Assembly: GCF_001661265.1 (NCBI RefSeq)
Contig: NW_017567003.1
Coordinates: 310,001-374,000, forward strand
DNA from: Saitoella complicata NRRL Y-17804
Lineage: Eukaryota; Ascomycota; Saitoellomycetes; Saitoellales; Saitoellaceae
DNA: 64,000 nt
Direction of reading: 5' to 3'
Under the pieces are notes generated by a model. It saw only the letters and a list, made by a program, of their open reading frames with translations, did not search any database and had not been told where the DNA came from. Made by a program: the position numbers and the translations under genes. Below, piece by piece: positions 30,518 to 40,649 of this stretch (positions are counted from its first letter, which is position 1; every line of letters begins with the position of its first letter).

Positions 30518-31547
30518 GCGAGAGGTGGCGTAGACTGGGTTTCTTGGAAGACTACGACTATCTATGCCGTAATATGATGATACTGGTCACGAATTACCTT
30601 TTGTATTTCTCAGATTCCCTGCGTCCATTTTACAGCTTCATCTCATCCGCATCTCCATCGTCCTGTCCGTTGCTCCATCAACATTCCTCGGTTGGAGCAT
30701 TTAGTCGGCAATGTGCAGCGGAAGTTCCTGCTCAAGTGACAACGGCAATGCGAACCGAGATTGGCTGTCACCTCCCCATAGCTCCTCTGACGTTCCCTCT
30801 CGTCCAGTCGCCATCCCCTTCCTCTCCTCTCCTCTCCTCTCCTCTCCATGTTAACAGACCGCCCTATTAAAGTAAAGCCGTTCTAATTGAAGCTTGGTCA
30901 ACGGGTTGTATTACCTTCTAAGTACGCATATGGCTTGTATTAGACTGAGCGCTAAATCCACACGTAATCCTTGGCGAATACTCGTCCTCGATGACCCCCC
31001 GACGTCTTCAAGTCCTTCAAGACGAGCATTTACTCCCCGACTTCCCCCAGAAGCACCGTCCGTGGTCAAGAATCTCTGCTGATAAACGGCGGTAACAAGG
31101 ACCTTATTAGAGTAACTCCCGCTCCGGTTCCGAGACCTTGGCGACCCGCAAGCCTTGGCGCGTCATTCCTCGAAAAGTCGCTCGCAGGCGCCCCGCACAA
31201 AATCCTTGTAGTTCCAAGCTTTAAGGTTCAAAGAGCTCGAGCCTTGGAGTTCTAACATTCTCGGTTCGAAGGTTTCCAAGGGAAATAGCCCGACTCGGCA
31301 GAAATCCTGCCAAGCTATCTGATTACGGCTACATAAAGACGTCTACCCGCTTCGAGACGGAAGGTTATTGCAATTGATAAGGAGCAGGTCCCGTGCTCAA
31401 GGTCTATTGCTAAGCCTTCGCGACGAGGATCGACTCTCATACGGTCGCTACATCCCCAACACTCAATCCACGACCCAATCGGCCGTTTTGGAGTACCACG
31501 ACAAAGACAAAGATCGCGCATACACCCCAGGTTCGATCACAACCAAG
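30518..31547. other. Intergenic 30.5-31.5 kb
   Basis: About 1 kb with no gene. It holds a (CCTCT)n repeat at 30821-30847 and the leader of the mannosyltransferase gene. The frame of that gene stays open to 31368 but from a TTG codon only. Confidence 0.5.
30821..30847. repeat. (CCTCT)n pentanucleotide repeat
   Basis: Five perfect copies of CCTCT and a partial sixth, in non-coding DNA downstream of the alpha-solenoid gene. Purine/pyrimidine strand asymmetry is complete. Confidence 0.9.
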
Positions 31548-33017
31548 ATGATCCCCTCAAACAGACGACGAATCACGCTGATAGCATTCGTTACGGCCGC
31601 GATGATGTTGGCTGTGTACATGTTCCACGATTCGGCAATTCGGGCTGGAACGTCTCTATACTCCTCAACGCAGGCTCCGCAACAACAGGCGCCGGCAACG
31701 GCAACGGGAGCAGGAGTTTTGAAGGATGTGGAGGCGCAAAAGAAGCAGATCGAGGAATTGAAGAAGGAGGTCGAGAAGCTCCGGGATTCGATCTCGAAGC
31801 ATAAGGATATGCCAAAAACCACCATGAGTGATCCGGACGCGAAGAAAAAGCAGAAGGATGAGGCGTGTAAGGATGTCGTGCGAAACATCGATTACTACCA
31901 TTCCGTCAACCACGAGCAGTTCTGGCAGCATGCGTCGCCGCAGGTGTGGGCGGATCAGATACGGGCGTGGAGGTCGTATATGGATTCTGCGCCTTCGTGG
32001 GAGTCAGTATCGGCGAAGCATGAGATGAAGGACCGTGGAATCGTTATTGCGGGTGGAAATGGGGATACGCTGGATCGTACCAAGGTCACGCTGAGAATGC
32101 TGAGAGAGTTAAATTCAACACTACCGGTGGAGGTACATTATATCCGGGGAGAACTGGGGAAGCCGGAGATTGAGAAATTGAAGGAGTTGGGGGCTACACC
32201 GAGGGATTTGAGTGACGAATCGAATCTTTTTACGGTACAGAAGGTGGTTGGGAAGGAGAAGAATTTCCATATCAAGAGTGCCGCGATGATCAACTCTGGG
32301 TTCGAGGAGATCCTGTATCTGGATTCGGACTCCATGCCAGTTCGAGATCCGAGGTATTTGTTTGGGTATGAAGAGTATGAGAAGACCGGCACCATGTTCT
32401 GGCCCGACTACTGGAAAACCCACAAGGAAAACCCCATTTGGGATATCCTCGACGCCCCCTGCGCCGACGAATGGGAACAAGAATCCGGCCAAGTCCTCCT
32501 CAACAAACGCACCAACTGGAAACCCCTCCTCCTCGCAAACTACATGTCCATGCACTCCGAGTTTTACTTTCAATTGATCAATGGGGATAAGGATACGTTG
32601 AGGTTCGCGCATAAAGCGTTGAAGATGGAGTACTTCATGGTTCCAAAGTTCTTGACTGCTGGCGGGTTGATTTGGGATGAGAGGTTTTGTGGGCATACGA
32701 TGATTCAGCATGATCCCGATGATGCGCCGATGTTTGTTCACGCCAACTTGCTCAAGGAGTTCCCGAGGGACCGTCTCAACCCAGACACTGAAAGTAACAC
32801 TGGGAAGGGTGTCTTTAGGACTTTCAAGATGTATACGGTGAGCAGGGGGAATACGTGGTTGAAGCCGAGGTTTTACGTCTCGAGTGGAGGGCAGAATTGT
32901 ATGGAGATTGACGCTGGTGCTGGGGAGCCGGATATTCGGGAGGAGTCGTTTGAGAATCTCGTGCCAGGGTGGAATGCGTTCTATAAGAGGAATGGAGGGA
33001 AGGGTGGTGGCAGATGA
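31548..33017 (+). CDS. Alpha-1,2-mannosyltransferase, MNN2/MNN5 type (GT71)
   Basis: A Golgi type II enzyme that adds alpha-1,2-mannose branches to N-glycan outer chains or cell-wall mannan. It is a single exon of 489 residues from the ATG at 31548. A short basic cytoplasmic tail (IPSNRRR) is followed by the membrane anchor ITLIAFVTAAMMLAVYMF and a coiled-coil stem (AQKKQIEELKKEVEKL). The catalytic domain contains GIVIAGGNGDTLDRTKVTLR, LPVEVHYIRGELGKPEIEKL, the metal-binding DSDSMPVRDP, and TGTMFWPDYWKTHKENPIW, all MNN2-family blocks. Donor: GDP-mannose, from the family. Confidence 0.93.
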   Translation: MIPSNRRRITLIAFVTAAMMLAVYMFHDSAIRAGTSLYSSTQAPQQQAPATATGAGVLKDVEAQKKQIEELKKEVEKLRDSISKHKDMPKTTMSDPDAKKKQKDEACKDVVRNIDYYHSVNHEQFWQHASPQVWADQIRAWRSYMDSAPSWESVSAKHEMKDRGIVIAGGNGDTLDRTKVTLRMLRELNSTLPVEVHYIRGELGKPEIEKLKELGATPRDLSDESNLFTVQKVVGKEKNFHIKSAAMINSGFEEILYLDSDSMPVRDPRYLFGYEEYEKTGTMFWPDYWKTHKENPIWDILDAPCADEWEQESGQVLLNKRTNWKPLLLANYMSMHSEFYFQLINGDKDTLRFAHKALKMEYFMVPKFLTAGGLIWDERFCGHTMIQHDPDDAPMFVHANLLKEFPRDRLNPDTESNTGKGVFRTFKMYTVSRGNTWLKPRFYVSSGGQNCMEIDAGAGEPDIREESFENLVPGWNAFYKRNGGKGGGR

Positions 33018-33910
33018 TCTTGAGCCATGGAAGGTATTTCGTATGGTATGGTTTTGGGTGGTAGACGGTCTTTGATTTGGGATTGGATTGGAAGATAGGA
33101 TGCATAGAGCAGACGATAGTATATTTATATCTTCATTGATCACCAACCATCCCTTCCAAAGGAATCGTTCCCCATCACAGGCATGATCACTCTCACTATC
33201 TTAGATTGAACGAAGGTATGTAGACCTTAAGCGGCTAATGTCTTCCCCACGAAACCAGGAGTCGACGGCTGTTTTTGTTTTTATGATAGACCCGCTAGGA
33301 CAGTATGTGATTTTGGCTCCTTTTTGACTTCCATCGATCATGACGGGCAGTGCCCAGATTGAGGAAGCTTCGAAAGTGCCGGATGATTCAAGAGACGAGG
33401 GCCGTCGAGTGAGTTCATGAGGAAGCAACGACGCAAGTGTAATGGTCAGGATGCCTATTCATGATCCCGGTCGACGGCCGTACTCGGTGCAATTGTTTAA
33501 TGGAGGTGTTGGAGGTTGGTATTCCAGGCTGCGTGTTCGGTGGGCGAACTTTTGTGTTGAGGGCAGGTCACGTGCATTTGGCGCGAACACATACTCCAAC
33601 AACAGCCCTACACCGACTCTTCCTTCCATTGCCAAGTCTTCCACCTGTCAGCTCGAGCCGAATGAGCTCCTCGGAGTACCTCTCGACATGAAACACAACG
33701 GTCCGCTCCGCCTCGGGCATCCTGCACATTCTGTAACGGCAGGAGGTGATAAGCTCATACACTTGCATCAACCGGCAGAATTACCATAGCCATCGATTGG
33801 TAGGGAATTTCCCTCAGCTAGAAAACGTTCTCTTCTGTTGTAAGGGGATGCATGGTGAGGGGAATTAGGGCGATATGAGCTTGCTCGTGATTGCCACCCA
33901 ATTTTTCACC
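33018..33910. other. Intergenic 33.0-33.9 kb
   Basis: No gene supported. Contains a CACGTG E-box at 33569-33574. Short frames on both strands lack codon bias or motifs. The right part is the promoter of the cupredoxin gene. Confidence 0.5.
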
Positions 33911-33918
33911 TATATAAG
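33911..33918 (+). promoter_or_regulatory. TATA box of the cupredoxin gene
   Basis: TATATAAG lies 212 bases upstream of the ATG at 34123 and is followed by a pyrimidine-rich leader (TTTCTTCGGCGCACCC, then CCTTTCTCTCTCG). It is the clearest TATA box in the window, in keeping with a strongly or variably expressed secreted protein. Confidence 0.6.
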
Positions 33919-34122
33919 ACGTGGAGGATCCGCATACTGGGGAACGGCACCGAGTTGACCTCGTTCGCATCCGACATATTTTTGTTTTCTTGTACGAGGC
34001 TGGGACTCGACCATTTCAACCTTTCTTCGGCGCACCCTTTCTCTTCAACGTTTTTTTTACGACACAACCGTTGACCGGTTCAACCTTTTACCCCTTTCTC
34101 TCTCGATAACCAAAAAGACAAG

Positions 34123-35193
34123 ATGCACACCTCTCTTATTGCCGCCCTTTTCGCCGCCACCGGTGCTTTCGCAACCATGGACGGCTACGGCCCAGGTTAC
34201 TCCAACCCCGACAACGCGAACCCATACGCCGGTGCCGGAGCCAACATGGCGTCCGGAGCGTACGCCGCCCCCGCTGCCGTCATGACCGAGACATCGTTGA
34301 TGGTCGATACCATGGCTGCTGAGACAATGGGCATGGGCAAGATGACCAACTCGATGATGAAGGCCTCCGAGACCATGACCATGGCTGGCGGTATGATGAC
34401 CGATACCATGGCCGCCGCGATGACTCCGCCCACCGCCACCATGGACATGGGCATGACCGGCACCGCCGCCGTCGCCGCCTCCGGCGCAACCCAAACCATC
34501 CTTGTCGGCGGCGACGCCGGCCTCGTCTACACCCCCTCCTCCGTCATGGCTTCACCTGGCGACACCCTTATCTTCCAATTCCTCACCAAAAACCACACCC
34601 TCTCCCAATCCACTTTCGCCTCTCCTTGCTCCCTCGGCGCAGCCATGGTCGACTCGGGATTCCGTCCGTATAACGGTACAGGCGCCCCGAGTACCTTTGC
34701 GTACGTCGTGCAGAGTACGGAGCCGACGTGGTGGTATTGTAAGCAGAAGGGGCATTGTGGGATGGGGATGGTGTTTGCGGTTAACCCGACGATGGAGAAG
34801 ACGTTTGAGCAGTTTAAGATGAATGCGATGGCTCAGGGCGCTTCCATGTCCGCGGCGATGGGTGGGAATACGATGACGATGTCTGTCGCTGCTCCGGCTC
34901 TCACGACTGATACGGCTGCCGTCGCGCCTCCTGCTATGAGCACGGGTGCCGTCATCGCTGGTTCTGGATCTGGATCTGGTTCTGCTGGAGCATGTGAATG
35001 TCAGTGCGCATGTGGTGTCTTCCCTCTTCCTGCTGGTGCTGGGTACGGTATGGCTGCGGGCTGGGGTGGTGCTGTCCCGGCTCCTTGGGCTGGGACTCAG
35101 GTCGTTGCTGCACCTGCTGCTGCTGCTGCCATGACGGCTGCTGCTCCGGCTGCGGCTGCGGCTGGATATAAGAGGAGGGCTGTTCGATACTAG
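34123..35193 (+). CDS. Secreted methionine-rich cupredoxin-domain protein
   Basis: 356 residues. A signal peptide (MHTSLIAALFAATGAFA) opens the protein. Residues about 45-115 are methionine-rich (MGMGKMTNSMMKAS, MTMAGGMMTDTM, MDMGMTG), a composition seen in copper-binding ectodomains. The cupredoxin domain (about 122-222) begins TILVGGDAGLVYTPSSVMAS and has the type-1 copper ligands in order: His in KNHTLSQ, Cys in WWYCKQKG, His in GHCGMGM, with Met next to it. A Cys cluster (ACECQCACG) sits in the Ala/Gly-rich C-terminal part, which ends KRRAVRY. There is no clear GPI site or second membrane span. The family (extracellular serine-rich cupredoxins) is common in fungi; a role in surface copper handling is inferred. 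Confidence 0.85.
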   Translation: MHTSLIAALFAATGAFATMDGYGPGYSNPDNANPYAGAGANMASGAYAAPAAVMTETSLMVDTMAAETMGMGKMTNSMMKASETMTMAGGMMTDTMAAAMTPPTATMDMGMTGTAAVAASGATQTILVGGDAGLVYTPSSVMASPGDTLIFQFLTKNHTLSQSTFASPCSLGAAMVDSGFRPYNGTGAPSTFAYVVQSTEPTWWYCKQKGHCGMGMVFAVNPTMEKTFEQFKMNAMAQGASMSAAMGGNTMTMSVAAPALTTDTAAVAPPAMSTGAVIAGSGSGSGSAGACECQCACGVFPLPAGAGYGMAAGWGGAVPAPWAGTQVVAAPAAAAAMTAAAPAAAAAGYKRRAVRY

Positions 35194-35515
35194 GCTCCTG
35201 GATTGGTGCTGTGAGCGTGTAGAAAAGGTTGGGTGGAGTGTTTTGTTGTGGGTTTTTGTATATTTGGGTCTTGCGGTTTTTACTTTAGGTAGATGGTCGA
35301 GCTTGGGAGCTGGTCTCTCTTGAAAGATATCTTCTCAGTCTCATCTTTTCGTTCAGTCTTCATCTTGTCAGTTCCTTCTGCACAAACGCCTTCACCTCCT
35401 CACCGTTCACGCAACCCCCGCTCAGTGTCATCCACTCCAAAGTAACACCCTCACGTCCTGCGTATTCTCCCACCTCTCTCTGCCCCAACTTATAGTTCGT
35501 CCTACCACCTTCACA
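35194..35515. other. Intergenic, tail-to-tail
   Basis: 322 bases between two convergent genes; 3' untranslated regions only. Confidence 0.5.
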
Positions 35516-36128
35516 TCAACATTTCATGTAGCGGTTGTATACCTCCTGCGCGCTTTCTCCTTTTCGATTCCGTAGATCCGGTCCGCCCTTCTTCGTCATC
35601 TTCTCGTATAGCAGCTCCACCGTCTTCTCGTTTTCAGATACTGAACATGCTTTGTGCAAGGCCGTTTCCCCATCTCCATCTTGCGCACATACATCCGCGC
35701 CCCTCCTAATCAACACCTCCACCATCCCTGTAGCATCTCTATGTATACTCAGTCGATGTAACACTGTCGACCTCATCTCTGGTGTATGCGCATTCACATC
35801 AGCGCCAGCCTCGACCAGTACGCTGATGACATCGATATGCCCAGAACGTGCGGCGTGGAGGAGAGGGGTGTAGCCTGACGTGTCTCGTTCGTCTACTCTT
35901 TTGCCTTTTTGGAGGAGGGCATGGAGGTTTGTCAGGTTCCCTGTGGTTAAGTTAAAAGGGGTTCTAATGGAGGAGGAGGGATAGGTGTGTGGGCGGACCT
36001 GATTTGGCGGCGTAGTGGAGGGAACGGGAGGACGTGAGGGAGACTTCGTGGAGGTTTTGGGTGTAGGCATTGCCTTCATGGGAATGGCCGCAATCGTGGC
36101 CATGATGATGATGATGATGATCGGACAT
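35516..36128 (-). CDS. Ankyrin-repeat protein with His-rich N-terminus
   Basis: Exons 35999-36128 and 35516-35940 give 184 residues. The first 17 residues are MSDHHHHHHGHDCGHSH, a likely metal-binding tract of nine histidines and one cysteine. After RSLHYAAKSGNLTNLHALLQ, ankyrin repeats run to about residue 170: GYTPLLHAARSGHIDVISVL, EAGADVNAHTPEMRSTVLHR, RRGADVCAQDGDGETALHKA and a last partial unit. The intron (35941-35998) splits the first repeat and keeps frame. The partner is unknown. The His tract could bind zinc, nickel or copper; this is inference. The (CAT)n codon run makes tract length prone to change. Confidence 0.88.
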
Positions 36129-36267
36129 ATTCAAGTACGTGATGGTGTAGTACAGACAGACGCAATTCTTGCAACAGGTACATATATGTATCGTACCCAT
36201 GGCCATAACCAAAACACCAAAGATCGAAAAATATGCCCAACAACGCCAAATGAAATCCCAGTACTTT

Positions 36268-36711
36268 TTAACGCTTCTTTCCGGACGTAGCACGCTTTCC
36301 TTGTCCCTTCTTCGGGGGTCCCTTTCCACGTCTCCTCCGCCTAAATGACAAAGCACACGATCAATACACAATCCATACAATCAAACTCAGAGTGGAAGGG
36401 AATACGTACACCTCGTTCTCCTTGATCCGCTGTTCTTCCTCAAAGTTGACCAGAGGGTTTCCAATCGCTCGCTCATCAACGGTGTTGTTCTCAATCAGGG
36501 CGGCACGCATCTTGTTGAAACCCTTGACGAATTTAGCGACAGTGATGTTTGTCCTAACGTAGTAGTCTGAGATTGTGGGTCCCTTGAGTCGTTGTCTGAG
36601 GACCTTGTTTCCGGTTCGTGCATTGGTTGGGTTGAAGGTTGTCATGAAGATCTGGGAGGCAGTCTTCTGGAGGGCCTGTAGCCGCGTGACCGATGGTGGG
36701 ACGAGAACCAT
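36268..36711 (-). CDS. RSM27: Mitochondrial small ribosomal subunit protein mS33
   Basis: A mitochondria-specific protein of the small ribosomal subunit. Exons 36410-36711 and 36268-36340 give 124 residues. RLQALQKTASQIFMTTFNPT, NARTGNKVLRQRLKGPTIS and the basic tail RRRRGKGPPKKGQGKRATSG match the mS33 family. The donor chosen is GTACGT (36409), two bases into a codon; the alternative GTGTAC would destroy the conserved basic tail. It is divergent from the 2-oxoglutarate oxygenase with only 118 bases between starts. Confidence 0.9.
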
Positions 36712-36829
36712 ATTTGTGGTTCCTATGGTTCTTGGGCGAGCGTACGTTGGAGGTTGGAGGTTGGAGGTGAGCTGCAGGTCGTTGAGGTTGGGTGCCTGGA
36801 AAAAATCTAAAAATAGCAACATCATACAA
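36712..36829. promoter_or_regulatory. 118-base bidirectional promoter
   Basis: All 5' sequence of mS33 (minus) and of the 2OG oxygenase (plus) must lie here or overlap the neighbour. Contains a duplicated GGAGGTTGGAGGTTGGAGGT tract near 36750. Confidence 0.55.
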
Positions 36830-37552
36830 ATGCCGCCGAAGAAGAAAGTCGTTGGGAAGGACAATTCTACACTTTCCAAGCAGCCTGTTTCTCACCCTCA
36901 ACCACCAAAATGGCCGGCTCTTTCCAAGATTGATCAGTGGGCCCCACCACCCCTCACCACCCTGCTAGGAAACCAAATCATCACACTGCCCCTCTTCTCC
37001 CCAGCAACCTGCAAAGCCTTCGTCAAACTATGTGAATCCCTCCCAATGGAAAAAACCCCGTCCGCGGTCAAAGGCATGGCCCTCCGCACCAACGACCGCT
37101 GGCAGCTCACCGATCCCGAATTTGCGAAGAGGCTGTGGGAAGACACGGGGTTGAACGAGGTTTGTGGGGACTGGACGGAGAAACCGAATATGAAGGGGGA
37201 GGTGCGGGCTGTTGGCTTGAATTCGAATATTCGGGTGTACAGGTATCCGAAGGGCGCGTTCTTTCAGCGGCATTATGACGATCATGCGGTGGATCCGGTG
37301 ACTGGGCATACCACCCAATGGACTCTGTTGGTCTACCTTATGGGCGAGGAAGATGGTGTACGTGGTGGTGAAACAGTGTTCTACACCAGCACGGGTTCAG
37401 GGAAGAAAGCTAAGGAGCAGCCGCTGGTTGCAAAGTTGAGTCGGGGTACGGCGTTGTTGCATAGACATGGATCGAATTGTCTGGTGCATGAGGGGAGTGA
37501 GGTTCTGGAAGGAGTGAAATGGGTGTTGAGGAGCGATGTTTGTTTTGCATGA
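36830..37552 (+). CDS. 2-oxoglutarate/Fe(II) oxygenase (prolyl-4-hydroxylase-like)
   Basis: 240 residues, single exon. It starts MPPKKKVVGK, a basic possible nuclear signal. The jelly-roll core carries NIRVYRYPKGAFFQRHYDDH, whose His-x-Asp is the first two Fe ligands, and TTQWTLLVYLMGEEDGVRGG. GGETVFYTS follows, then ALLHRHGSNCLVHEG with the distal His and a nearby VKWVLRSDVCF. The usual 2OG-binding basic residue is likely the Lys or Arg in this last strand. The substrate is unknown; related proteins include prolyl hydroxylases and orphan enzymes. Shares its promoter with mS33. Confidence 0.85.
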   Translation: MPPKKKVVGKDNSTLSKQPVSHPQPPKWPALSKIDQWAPPPLTTLLGNQIITLPLFSPATCKAFVKLCESLPMEKTPSAVKGMALRTNDRWQLTDPEFAKRLWEDTGLNEVCGDWTEKPNMKGEVRAVGLNSNIRVYRYPKGAFFQRHYDDHAVDPVTGHTTQWTLLVYLMGEEDGVRGGETVFYTSTGSGKKAKEQPLVAKLSRGTALLHRHGSNCLVHEGSEVLEGVKWVLRSDVCFA

Positions 37553-37644
37553 TGCGAGCGTTTATTTCTTTGGTGATACCCTAGATCTGGCTGTCATGAA
37601 CAGCAGCCACCAATTTATACTCTTACATTTCCTGTTCTGAAGAC

Positions 37645-38769
37645 TTAGGCAATCGTCAACGTCCTCCTAACACCCTCGGTAACTTTGTCCACCGGAACAG
37701 CATCTACGACATCATCATCATACTCCCCGTCACTCTCATCCTCGCTATCCTCCTCCTCACTGTCGTCCTCTTCGTCATCACTCTCCTCCTGACGTTTCCG
37801 ATTCGGATTTTCCCATTCCCGTGCATTCTTCGCTTGCTTCAATGTCTCGTAATCATCCTCCGCATCAGGCTCGTCGTCGAACTCCAATTCCTCGGAGTCT
37901 TCGTCATCTTCAGGTGCGGTGTTGCCAAGTTTGACGTTACCCCAATGGTCATACTCGACTTCCTCCTCTTCTTCTGATTCATCTTCCTCTTCAGAGTCGG
38001 AGGGTGGCAGCATCCCCGCATTCGCATTCTGGCCTCTATTCATATTCCCTGTCTCCCACGCCTCTTCCTTCCCCTCCCTCCTGTCCTTGTATTCCTTATC
38101 CAACCCCTCCAACCACTCCTCCTGAACTCTCTTCACATCCTCCGCATCCCCACACTCCCGATACTTCTCCAACAATGCCCCATTAACCTCAAAAAACGCA
38201 TGTCCCCACGAGAAATTGTCAAGTAATTTCTCAGCCCACTCGAATCCGTGTTCGCCGCCTGCGATACAGAAACAAGCTGCGAGGGCTTCGACACAGTTTA
38301 GGCGCCAGGGGCGGCCGTAGTTTACGGGATTTGTGGCGATGAGGTAAGGGAGGAGACGGTCTGCGCGGCCGGTGAGGCGGGACATAGGGAGTTCTTGGAG
38401 GCGGGCCCAGGAGGCTTCGACGACGGCTGCGCCGCCAGTCAACAAGATCTCGTGATCGGCGGGGGAGACGGGGATTTTGCCGGAGGGTGTGACGACAATT
38501 CCGGCGAAGCGTGTTCCGACCTTCAAGTTCCTGATCAAGCCCAACCTAGAGAGTTTCTTCCCTGAGCAGCGGCGCGGATCGCACTGATCGAAGTCCCACA
38601 TTCCAAGAGGCGGCATTTTTGCCTCAGCACTAGAAGATTCATGAGCGGCGGAGAGGTCGTGTGAGGATTCGGCGTATTCTTGGTCGCGGCCACGGCGGGA
38701 TTTGCCCGTGGCGGATTGTGTCTGCTTTCCGCCAGAGCGGTGTTGAGGTTGGCGACAGGCGCGAGGCAT
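37645..38769 (-). CDS. TSR3: TSR3, 18S rRNA aminocarboxypropyltransferase
   Basis: TSR3 adds the 3-amino-3-carboxypropyl group from SAM to the hypermodified pseudouridine near the decoding site of 18S rRNA, in late cytoplasmic 40S maturation. It is a single exon of 374 residues. The core includes MWDFDQCDPRRCSGKKLSRL (RLI-like N-terminal block), SWARLQELPMSR, and RLLPYLIATNPVNYGRPWRL followed by NCVEALAAC. The C-terminal 150 residues are acidic and disordered, longer than needed for catalysis. Divergent from tyrosyl-tRNA synthetase (177 bases), another translation gene. Confidence 0.95.
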   Translation of the reverse strand: MPRACRQPQHRSGGKQTQSATGKSRRGRDQEYAESSHDLSAAHESSSAEAKMPPLGMWDFDQCDPRRCSGKKLSRLGLIRNLKVGTRFAGIVVTPSGKIPVSPADHEILLTGGAAVVEASWARLQELPMSRLTGRADRLLPYLIATNPVNYGRPWRLNCVEALAACFCIAGGEHGFEWAEKLLDNFSWGHAFFEVNGALLEKYRECGDAEDVKRVQEEWLEGLDKEYKDRREGKEEAWETGNMNRGQNANAGMLPPSDSEEEDESEEEEEVEYDHWGNVKLGNTAPEDDEDSEELEFDDEPDAEDDYETLKQAKNAREWENPNRKRQEESDDEEDDSEEEDSEDESDGEYDDDVVDAVPVDKVTEGVRRTLTIA

Positions 38770-38946
38770 TGGTGATGAGAAAGATTTCCTGGTAAGTTGG
38801 GCAATTGAATCGCCTTTTCTCTTCTCGAGGTGAGCCGGTGTTGCCTCATCGCCGTATCGCCTGCGCCACGACTGCGCCGCAGAGATCGCAAAGCTACACC
38901 GAACAACTCCGTCGCAATTCAGTCATCAGCCTTAGAGCTTCTCAGA

Positions 38947-40227
38947 ATGGCTGCCCAGATGACTCCTGATGAGGTATGCTAGGACGTTGTCTAGTATTGA
39001 TCAATGGCTAACTAACAACAGAAATACACTCTCATCACCCGTGGTCTCCAAGAAGTCCTCGGTGGTGACCAAATCAAGGCTATCCTCGAAGCCAATGAGC
39101 GTCCCCTAAAGCTCTACTGGGGTACCGCCCCCACTGGCCGTCCTCACTGCGGTTACTTCGTCCCCATGGTCAAGCTCGCCGAATTCCTCCGCGCGGACGT
39201 CGAAGTCACCGTCCTCCTCGCTGACATCCACGCATTCCTCGATAACCTCAAGGCACCTATCGAACTTGTCAAGCACCGAGTCGAGTTCTATTCTAGGGTT
39301 GTCAGGACAATGTTGGAGTCGCTGGGTGTTTCGACGGAGAAGCTGAGGTTCGTGACTGGGTCGAGTTATCAGTTGACGCCGGAGTACTCGATGGACACAT
39401 ACCGTCTCGCCGCCCATGTCACCGAACATGACGCCAAGAAGGCCGGAGCAGAAGTCGTCAAGCAAGTCGATTCAGCTCTCCTCTCCGGTCTCCTTTACCC
39501 CGGTATGCAAGCCCTCGACGAAGAATACTTGGGCTGCGACGCACAGTTCGGCGGAGTGGATCAACGCAAGATCTTCACCTTTGCGGAAAAGTACATGCCG
39601 ACCCTCGGATACAAGAAGCGTGCGCATCTCATGAACCCAATGGTCCCCGGCCTCGCAGGTGGAAAGATGTCCTCCTCAGACCCAAACTCCAAGATTGACG
39701 TCCTCGACGACGCCAAAACTGTCAAAAAGAAGATTGGTGCGGCATTTTGCGCTCCTGGTGAGGTGGAAGGCAACGGTGTCCTCGCCTTTGTCAAGAACGT
39801 TCTCTTCCCCGTTTACGCCCTCCGCTCTCAATCCTCTGGTGAATCCCAAGAAGGCTTCTACATCAACCGCCCCGAACAATACGGTGGCCCGATCTCCTTC
39901 CGCACCTACGAAGCTCTTGAAGAAGCCTACGCATCCCAATCCCTAACCCCCATGGACCTAAAATCCGGTGTAACGGACGAGATCAACAAACTCCTCAAAC
40001 CAATTCAGGAATTTTATGTCGCGGATAAGGAGTGGCAGGAGATTGCGGAGAGGGCGTACCCGGTGGAGGGAGGGAAGGCAAAGAAGGAGAAGAAGAAGAA
40101 GGATAAGGGTAGTAGGTACCCCGGAGGTGGTGCGGAGATGAAGGTGGAACAGACTGAGGAGGAGAAGAAGGAGGTTGGGGGGAGTGTTGAGGAGGCGATG
40201 GGGCAGTTGAAGGTTGGGCAGCAGTAG
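38947..40227 (+). CDS. TYS1: Cytosolic tyrosyl-tRNA synthetase
   Basis: A class I aminoacyl-tRNA synthetase that charges tRNA-Tyr. Exons 38947-38973 and 39022-40227 give 410 residues. [20 protein letters not shown] holds the HIGH-like motif and the Tyr site. [12 protein letters not shown], then [17 protein letters not shown] and the catalytic loop [14 protein letters not shown] (KMSKS equivalent) follow. The lysine-rich C-terminal extension with [16 protein letters not shown] is typical of fungal and animal cytosolic enzymes. No mitochondrial presequence. The intron has a GCTAACTAAC branch. Confidence 0.97.
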
Positions 40228-40649
40228 TAGATCAAAAGAATATATACTTCCGACACGTCGGAAATAAACAAAAAGTCCGGTTTACGCATGCGCGGCAGCT
40301 GCCCGTGTGCAAGCTGACCTACATGTATGGCGCCCTTGAGTTTCGGCTACTGACTTTGCAGCTGATATCGTCGAGACTACATTGGTGCAAAGCGAAACAC
40401 GCGTGGGAAACTAATGGACTTTTGCATTCCTCGCAAATATATTGGCAACATAAGTACTTTCCATACCCGCATCTTCCCTCTTTCACTCACTTTTGGCAGG
40501 TGAGCGCTTTCCATCTAACTTCACAAGCCTTGGCACCTTTCCCCACCTTCCCCGAAATCCTTGCCCACATCTCTTTGGCGTCCAACCCAACAGCTTCCTT
40601 CAATAATTTGTCCTAACGATACCAGTTAACATCTCAGACTTTCTCTGCC
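40228..40649. other. Intergenic, tail-to-tail
   Basis: 422 bases between convergent genes, no gene seen. Confidence 0.5.

Noticed and set aside
30821-30847. CRISPR-like array
   Set aside because: It is a simple (CCTCT)n microsatellite without spacers, in a eukaryotic genome.
31368-31547. 60-residue N-terminal extension of the mannosyltransferase
   Set aside because: It starts at TTG, and the type II membrane anchor follows the ATG at 31548 as expected.
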